Assembly: GCA_030248225.1 (NCBI GenBank)
Contig: JASANE010001471.1
Span: forward strand, 1-64,000
Length of the DNA stretch: 64,000 nucleotides
From: Trileptium ribeirensis
Lineage: Eukaryota; Nematoda; Enoplea; Enoplida; Thoracostomopsidae
Reading direction: 5' to 3'
Positions 41,701-50,700 of the stretch are shown piece after piece. Below the pieces are notes generated by a model. The model had not been told where the DNA came from and searched no databases. It saw nothing but the letters and a program-made list of their open reading frames with translations. The translations under genes and the position numbers were made by a program. Each line of letters opens with the position of its first letter. Within the stretch, counting starts at the first letter, position 1.

Positions 41701-44700
41701 GTAATGATTTTGCGTATCTTCTTGGAAATGGTTATTCATGAAGCAATAAAGTTTGCATGAATATTTCCTACATGCACAGAAAGTTTAAATGCTGACAGTT
41801 GTTGCCGCATTCAGCTCCACAGCTGGATTGTATCAGTACCAGATAAAGTAATATGTGAACATTCTGTTAGTTCTAGTATCGATAGTTTGTTTCTCACACA
41901 TGCCTGTTGCTTCAATTAAAAGTACAATAATAACTGCATACACGATAGCATTGAAAATGCTAATGTCCCGATAAACACTAATTTCTTCATTATTCAACTT
42001 CAACAATGTTGGTTTTTCTTTTAGTAGCTTATTTGGGTCAAACGATAAACTTATTACATGAAATAATGTAACATTAAATTACCGAAGCAGATTTCTGTGA
42101 ATTTTGTTAGTAGGTTTAAATCTCCATAAATTTTGCTAAATAAGTTTTGCTCTAAATTTCACGGTGGGAGTGTCGTGAAATTTGAAAATAAAAACTAAAC
42201 AATTGAACAAACGATTGATTAGGAGACCGAGCTTTAAAGCGAATCGAAATGGTTGTGTTTTATGTAATTTTCAACGTTGAAATGGTTATTAAGCACTGCC
42301 TAGCCACGCTTGCTCAGAATATTTCATATAATAAGAATATTGGCGTTGATACCATCTTTGAATTTAAAACCATGAACGAGTACCTTTTTTCGATGCGAAA
42401 ATTGTATTGATGATAATGTTTCTTTAGAATTTTCAGTTTCGAATTTCAGTGTCAACATTCTAACCAATATATTATGTAAATAACGTTCCTGCGTCAGTGC
42501 AACATCTACGGTAAGGTGCGCGCACGAGGATGGTAAAAACGACTGCTGCAATCGATTCTGTATAATACGGATTATATTCTACCACTCATGCTGTTAGAAT
42601 CGCAACTATCGAAATAAATCTAGGTAAAATCAGGTGAAGTTAATCTAAATCGGAATTTCTAGAATCTATTCGACATTTTAAACTCTGCAATGAGTTTAAA
42701 TAAACTTTAGCAGAATTAATTCTGCAAATACACAACAAATTCTACTCAAATTTATTTAGGGTGGCGTCTTTTATAGTAGAACGGATTCTCATCTAGAATT
42801 GATTCAACAACACAATTGATTCTGGCATATATTTTACCATCTCGGTGCATGCATCTTTCAGTAGTTACTGGCTAAAACAACAGCAAAACTAATCTCAATA
42901 AATGAACAATATCAACAAAATTTCATTCCGAATTACATAATACGAAATTAATTTATTGAATGGTATAGTTACATTACTGTGTATATACGGGGTATATACA
43001 CATTATAAAATTTAATAAAGCTGCTTTCTTACATTTCAGAACACTCAGGGTTTGCGCAGTATGTTAGCACCCGTTCCAGCAACAATCGGTACAGCGGTGG
43101 CAGGGATTCTGGATCAGGCTACAAAGGAGTCCTGTACTAGAGCAAAACTAGAAGGTCAATCATTTGTCAATCTTTGTTCAAGCGTGCGGCCAACTTTGTT
43201 TATGCTTCCTGAGGTTTCAAGGCAGCACTTGTCACCGACCTATGGTGGCACTTGTCACGTGGCGTACTCAGCTGACGCCGCAGCACAGCCAGAGCCAGCT
43301 AATGAACCATTAGTAAAAATGCAACTGAATACACAAGGCGATAGAACTGCAAAGACGCCGTGGTCGTCAATTCATCCTGTCGCATGGCCTCTGCCAGCTT
43401 CGGCTTTTCATAGCTTGGTAATTTTACTGATATCGTTTCATACTATAATGTATAGTTTAGCAGTAATGATTATACCTTTACCGTCGGAGTAGATCTTAAT
43501 GTTGATATATGGCAACATTTTCACTGCTACCTCTCGTTCGTTATGGAGCAGAATGGCAAGTTAAATTTAATGATGATTAGTGATATGACCTGTCCACAGA
43601 TTAATGTCACAGCAAAGCGGGGAGGGGTGGCAGGGCGTGTGGTTAACCCCATTTTCGAAGCACTCTCTGTTCGCCCGCACTCACGACACCGCCATGTTCA
43701 GCGAAATCTATGATTAACGTCTCTAAATTTGTATCTTCTGTATGGTACATTGCTCTACTGTATGCTGGCCTGTCCACAGCCCTCCCAAAAGTGGGGATTT
43801 CGTAGGACCCATGTCCATTCTCGGGAGAAATGTCAAAGCGTTTGGGAATAAATTTTGCTTAAAATACTAAACATTTCCATATTTTCACATAGTTTTAATG
43901 CCGCGCATGTATTTTCAATTGATAAATCGACGTTTCAGCAATAGTAGTAATAATTAATGTTTAAAAACATTTTGCATAGAAAAACATAAATTTTAGACAA
44001 AAATTTTTTCGATTTAGTTGAACATGGGGGTTTCGGCTGAGTAGGGGGCGGACATGGGGGGTTTAGAAAGTGGGAGATCCCTATCCGCCACTGTGGACAG
44101 GCCATGTATAATGGTACATTCCCAGCGCGTATTGCGAACGCTTGGAACAACTTAGCTGGCCAAATTGACAACAATAATCTCGTTACAACTCTAGACTCGA
44201 AAATTTTTTAAATCATTGCTCACGCTAATGGACCTACTTACTAAAAGCTACTTAAGATATGAAAGAAATCTGTAGCAGACGTTGCTCAGGTTCTACCACG
44301 TATTGGTCCATGCAAATTGCTACTATTTGAGGTTTGTATATTACTCGAATCGGTTGACGTAAATTCATTTCAAAATATCAAAAACTACTACAGTAAAGTA
44401 TAACAGGCGAGGACTAACATTCTCCTCATTCTGCCGTTATATTATTCACTTTCTAGCTTCAACCATTTCGGTATTTCGGCAATCTTCCGCGAACGTTAGT
44501 AAGCATGCTATGCAAACGGCGTTTAATGAATATTCATTCTCGAGCCGTATGAGAGCGTTCAGAAGCAGAAAACTATAGTTGTAAAGTCTCGTATGTACCA
44601 TAGGATCTGAATAAAACTTGTATAATATTGTAATGTTGTCTATCATAAATATTTTTGAACCCGCAGCGAGCGAAGTTTCCTCTAATAACGCATAATTGAA

Positions 44701-47700
44701 ACACAGATTTTTATTGCCAGCTTGTTGGTCGCATATGCTCTTCACCAGATTCAATCAATAATTTTAGCAGTCTTTCACTCGACGCGTAATGAAATGTTAG
44801 CTGTGTATCTATATCTGTATTTGAGCTGCTCCAGCAATTTATTCCATCCCTAAATTCTCACGAAGACGTCATGAATTGGAGATTTTTGTTTTTGGACATT
44901 TAGGGCCATGTATAGCTTTTTAGATTATAAATCTTACCAGAAGCACCGGATCGGGAAACGTTCATTCAGCGCTAGAGCTTTGTTTTTATGCATTTTTGCT
45001 GTTTTTGTCGAGCTGTGTGCCAAACTTAAAAAATACACTCAAAACGAAATTTTCTAAATTTTAGCGATTTTTTTGGTTTTCGAGGGTGAACAATGGAATG
45101 AAAGGGTAATTTAATTCCTTAAACACAACACGTTAGTTTCATTGTTTTAACACTATGTTTTGTATGCTTTTAACCCTATATTGGGACGGTGCTGGAGCAA
45201 CATTAGCCTATTTTTTGCAACAAAAAGTCATAAATGTTGCCACATTTTTAATTGTGACTTCTCGGAGAGAAACCACGAACCCCTGGTTCGACGAGTCGTC
45301 CCGAGAAGACACTATGCAGAGTACTGTTTAGGTCTCAAAAAGCTTTTGAAATATATTTTAGACTTAGTTACCAGTGAGCAAGTATACAAGGGTGATTTTT
45401 GTACCAATCGGCAAGACGTGGAAAGGAGTCAAACGGTGACTATTACGACTGGGTCCGGTTACCGGTTATTGGATTTAGCTTTTTTCTTTTTTGATCAAAC
45501 ACTAACTTGTCATCAGTATTGTCTAACGGTGTTAAATTTAGTGCCAGTCGAGCCTGCGTCATTGTCGGTGCGACACTTCGTCGTTTTTTCCATATTCTAA
45601 GGTTGAGCCGAGTTACGGCCAAAAACGGTCAAATTTTGTCCACGTTCGGCAAAAAATCGACTTGGAATTTTTTTGGAGGCGCACAAATTTTTTTGTTTTG
45701 ATCTTATTTTTTGCTTCACCCAAAATCTTGCCAAAGAAACAAAATATTTTGTATGGATACAATGGATCAAATTAAAAAAATAATTTTTATTCTTACATTA
45801 AAAGTGATGAACTATTCGCGTGTTCAACATGACCTTACACGTTTTATGGCACTTTGGACCGATATAGGTCATTTTTCACGATTTACGGACATTGAGTGAA
45901 TATATCTCGCGAACTAGGAAAAATAAAAAATCCGATACGAGAAGTTTCGTATTTGTCCGAAGGGTACGTTAAAAAAATTGAATGAAATACTTTTATAATT
46001 GGGGGACTAGATGCAGTTTGAAAATGGTATCTTGTGTAATTTGGACCATTCCCTAAAAATTCTAAGTCCAACATTCATAGCTTCTGTGGTTGTGATTTAT
46101 GTGATTTTAGACGGAATTAAGTATTTAGATCCTAGTCGGCGACCTTTGAACTACATTTTAGCCAAATCCCGTATCTCAGACGTCCTGTTGGGTTTAAGGT
46201 GCTCATATCTAGGTATTTATACATGGTTCTAGGTTCGTTAATAATCAAACTTGATCAAATTGGGCACCCTACTGACTTTGTGATCACTATTTCCAGTACC
46301 TAGCTACAGTACCCGCCAAAAATGATTGTTGCTCTCTCGCGACTCGCTCGAAATATATTTGTTCTAAAAATAGAGTTTATTATTAATTTAAATAGCTTCG
46401 AAATCTCGAGAGAGACAATCGCTCGCGCCTCCCTCGACACTCGCTCACTGGAAATGCGACCATCATTTTTGGCTAGTACTGTACCATCTTATACCCCTAA
46501 AATTGGACTAATCGTATTTCTAGGGTCCCAAAAATTCGATTTTTCGTATCTGGCTTGTCCGAACGTGACTGACTTTTAAGCACTATTTCCAGTACCTTGG
46601 TGCCTTTCTGGCTAATTCTATTTCTGGGGCGCCCAAAAATCCGACTTCGCATCTGGCTCGCCCGAAGTGCGATTTACGTTCGGTAAAAAGCAAATTTGAT
46701 CAAACTGGGCACTCTTCTGACTTTGTTAGCACTATTTCCAGTACCTAGCTACCTCGTTATCTCCTTAAAATTAGGCTAGCCGTGTTTCTGGGCGCCCAAG
46801 AATTCGATATTTCGTATCTGACTCTCCGACAGTGTGATTTAGGTCCGTTAAAAAGTAAACTTTATCAAACCGGGCATTGTATTGACTTTGTGTGCACCAT
46901 TTATATTACCCACCTACCTTCTTATGCCCTTAAAAGCGTGCTAGCCGCTTTTCCGGGAGCCCTAAAATTCGATTTTTCGTATCTGGCTCTCCGAAGTTGC
47001 TAGTTCTTTTTTACGCAGCATGTTCGTTTTATATACTACCAATGTTTATGTAGCAGATATGAAAACAGATAATGAGCTCGCGCTTACTAAACGAACACGA
47101 AACGCAAACGCGCATTAAAATGCTTGTTTACAAACGAAATTTGTCGTATTTTAGAAGGGATGTTTTTACGTTCGTTTGTAAACAAACGTAAACGCAAACA
47201 AACTTGTAACGTTCGTTTATAAACTAACGTTGTTACGTTCTTTTTTTGTGCACTGATTTCTTTTCGTTACTGTACCTGCAAATACGGCAATACATACAAC
47301 ATTCGCCAAATATGACTGTCGCCTTTCGAGCGAGCAGTGTTGTAAAACACTTCAAGCAGCGAGCGAATATCAAGCGAGCAATGGTGATTTCTGGCGAGTA
47401 CTGTATTTAGCATACAGGATAGAAATTTGTTTCACCACTTAGAAAATTTCTCCTAGAATGAGCCCCTCCGCAATGGTCCTCCACTTTTTGGAAAGCTGTG
47501 GGTAGGCCAATACTATACTTGACAGAAACAATCGGTAAAATTAATGGTAACACTAAAGGCTATGTCGATATACTACATGATAACTGTTGGCGCAGATACA
47601 TGATACCATAATCATAACGTAACAGTAGTAACACACTGACAAATATTAATATCAGTGGTAACTATCAGATCGCGATGGTCAAGGATGTCACTGTGACGGT

Positions 47701-50700
47701 GTTTGTGTGCCAGGATCGAGCTATGGAAGTTTCCGGTCGTGGAGTATTGATAGAATATTATTGTTGGTAGCCAGTGGCAATTCATTTGCAATATTACCTT
47801 AAAGAATACATAGACAGTTTAGGCAGTATAATGTTTGTAATTGGGCGTTTACGAAAAGTGTTCCGAATGGACCAGAACCCGCATCGCAGCGTCTAGTGCC
47901 GATTGAAATTGGCCTAATGCTTAAACAAATTCCCAAAAAAGCAATTGAGAATGGTAGAAGGTCAGATGTTGATCTTTCGTGAACAATTTGGAAAATTCGC
48001 GAAAACATTGTCTTTATTATTTACCGTAATTATTGTTGTAGACGCCAGAAATGACTTTCGAGCAAGCGGACATCCATTATGGCTAATAGAGAGCGAGTAC
48101 AGTGATATAAATTTTTTTCGAGTTGCTGACGAACTACAGATGTCATTATTCTGTCGGGTATTGTATCACAACCTCATTCAGCATCGGTTAAACAAAGTAA
48201 CAAGCGTTGTAAAGGTCTATCAATTTGACATAATGGTCAATGATTTCCGCCCTTGATAACTATTAGGACATGCCGTGAGATTATCAATTGAGTTATTAAA
48301 ATTTCAGAACGCGCCTGGTTTACATCTACCAACGCCAAATCTAGCGACAAGCGGCGCAGCAACGTCAGGGACCCTGGAGCAGGTTTTGAAGGAGCACTGT
48401 ACGAGGGTGAGACTTGAAAGTCAAGCATATGCCAACAATGTAGTTGTATCGAATCCGTTTACGGTTCCTTTAATTTCAACACCGTCTTCAACTGCAATGT
48501 GTGACACTTATAATAGTTCTTATCGTTGTTCGACTGTTGCAGCTGCGTCCGGACAGCAGGAGCTAGCGGAAGAATTGTTATTTAAAGCTCGGCTCAATTC
48601 ACCATGCAACACTTATTGTAACAGTGCAAAGGCGACATTGGCAACAAGTCTCACGCCTTCTTCTGCTAACTGCCTGGCGTGGCCTATGCCTGTTTCGGCT
48701 TTTCATAAACTGGTAAATTTTACGGTATCTTCTTCAACAACATGAAATCGCAATAAAAGATAATTGTGGCCAAAGTCAATTCTAACCTTGCTATTTATAT
48801 GCGGGATGCGCCGTCCTCGATATACTAAGTCTTAGCCTAAGCTTAGATTTTATATGAGTGATAAACTTAGCCTTACACTAAGTCGAGAGGCTGCCGCTTT
48901 CCGAACCATCCCCAAACGCTAAGCTGTTGTTTTATGCAGATGTAACGTCAGGTTCCTCAGCTTCACTCGTACCAAAGATAGTACATATATTTTGATACAT
49001 ACAGTCGGGACCAAATATAAATAAAGTCAAATTTGCTAGGTCAAAATTTTCTTTAATCGCAATCAATCTTAATTTTACAAATTTTTAATTTATCTAATGC
49101 GCTAAGATGGAATTCAATCAAAATTTCGATTAATGGAAATGGATTGAAATTTCGATGAATTATTTTTGGCCGCGACTGTACTTTATGTTACATAGGTCTT
49201 AGGTTTGTAACATTGTTTAAATTTTCAGATTTCTATTTATATCTATACACAAAATATATTTTACTACATTAATGTAAACAGCTTTGTGTACTAGTTCTAT
49301 TAACAAACCTGCGACACACGCCGTATCTAACAGAATACGTAATCAGGTGTTAAGCGGCTTTTTTGCAAGTCTGGTAATGTAGCTCCGTCGAGATTGTTAA
49401 TATATTAAAATTATTGATATTAATGCTATTTTAAAACGAATTTCTTTCGATTAAGTTGCTATCGAATTGCGTGGTATCGACAGTCGTTGTATGTAGGCTA
49501 TCGACAGTCGTTTATGGCGTCGCTTTTCTGATGTATCGTAGAAAATTTTGATATGTTTTGATACTGTGGTTATGCTGATGTGGTGTAACCAGGGTTTTTT
49601 CGCATAATTTTTGCATTTTTCAAGACATGTAGACTTTTTTTCCTGAACGAGAGACGTTTGAGCCATGATGGCTGCGCAAAGACAGCAAGCACAACAACGA
49701 AAACACCAAAACGACCCGAACTTGGCAGAAACTAATTTTTGGCCGATACATTCTGCATGTAATAACTAGATTTATGTCTTTACGATGTATGTTCTAATAT
49801 ATAACAGGTAAGAATACACATAGCAGTTAAGAGTAGACTATATTTCAGACATATCGTCGTGGTCCACACCAAAAGGCGTATATGAATTTTTGACATTTTG
49901 AGATATTTCATTAATAACTAAGTTTCATAAATTTTTGGACTTGGTTGTATGTACTTGTGTTGGAAAAATTAAGCATTTTCAGTAGGGCGATAAGCATTTT
50001 TATTTTTACGAAAAACGTAAATTACGCATTGATCAAAATGGAAAAGTAACATTTTGTCTTGTCTAAGTTTTTGAGCACAATAATTTTATATTGTTAGCCC
50101 AAATTTAGTAGAATAGTACTCACTGCGAGAGTTAATGCTAAACTTTTTTCAACGCCTTCTAACGGTTTAGCCTTTCTAACGGTATTGTTTTTTAGTTTAG
50201 TATCTTTATATCGTGTCTACATTGTTTCATTTAAATATAAAACGCGGCTTCAAAAATTTTTTATTTTGCCAACCTCGTGAAGAGACGTCATCTGGGCTTC
50301 CTACATGATGACTCTTGGCTTAGATAATTCGAAGTTGCGTTTTTATTGTAGGAATTTATAATATGTACCGTGGTTTCATTGTGTATTCGTTAATTCCAGG
50401 CTGCTCCGGGATTTCGTATATCAGCACCCATTTTACCAACATCGGATCAGATTTCGACGGAGTCCAGTATGATACCTCAGTTTAAAGGTCAAGCAACTGT
50501 GATTAAGCCACATTTATCGGAAAGTCCTATTGTGGTCCCTGTAATTTCTACATCATCGCAGCCATCAGTACCTTGTGGCAATCCGCATGTAGTAACGTTA
50601 TCCAGGGTACCTGGTCCTTCAGAACAACTAAACGAGCCGTTAGTTAAACCTTTGGTGACTGTACGTGCCGAGATGATTGCTAAAACAGCACTGTCAACAA

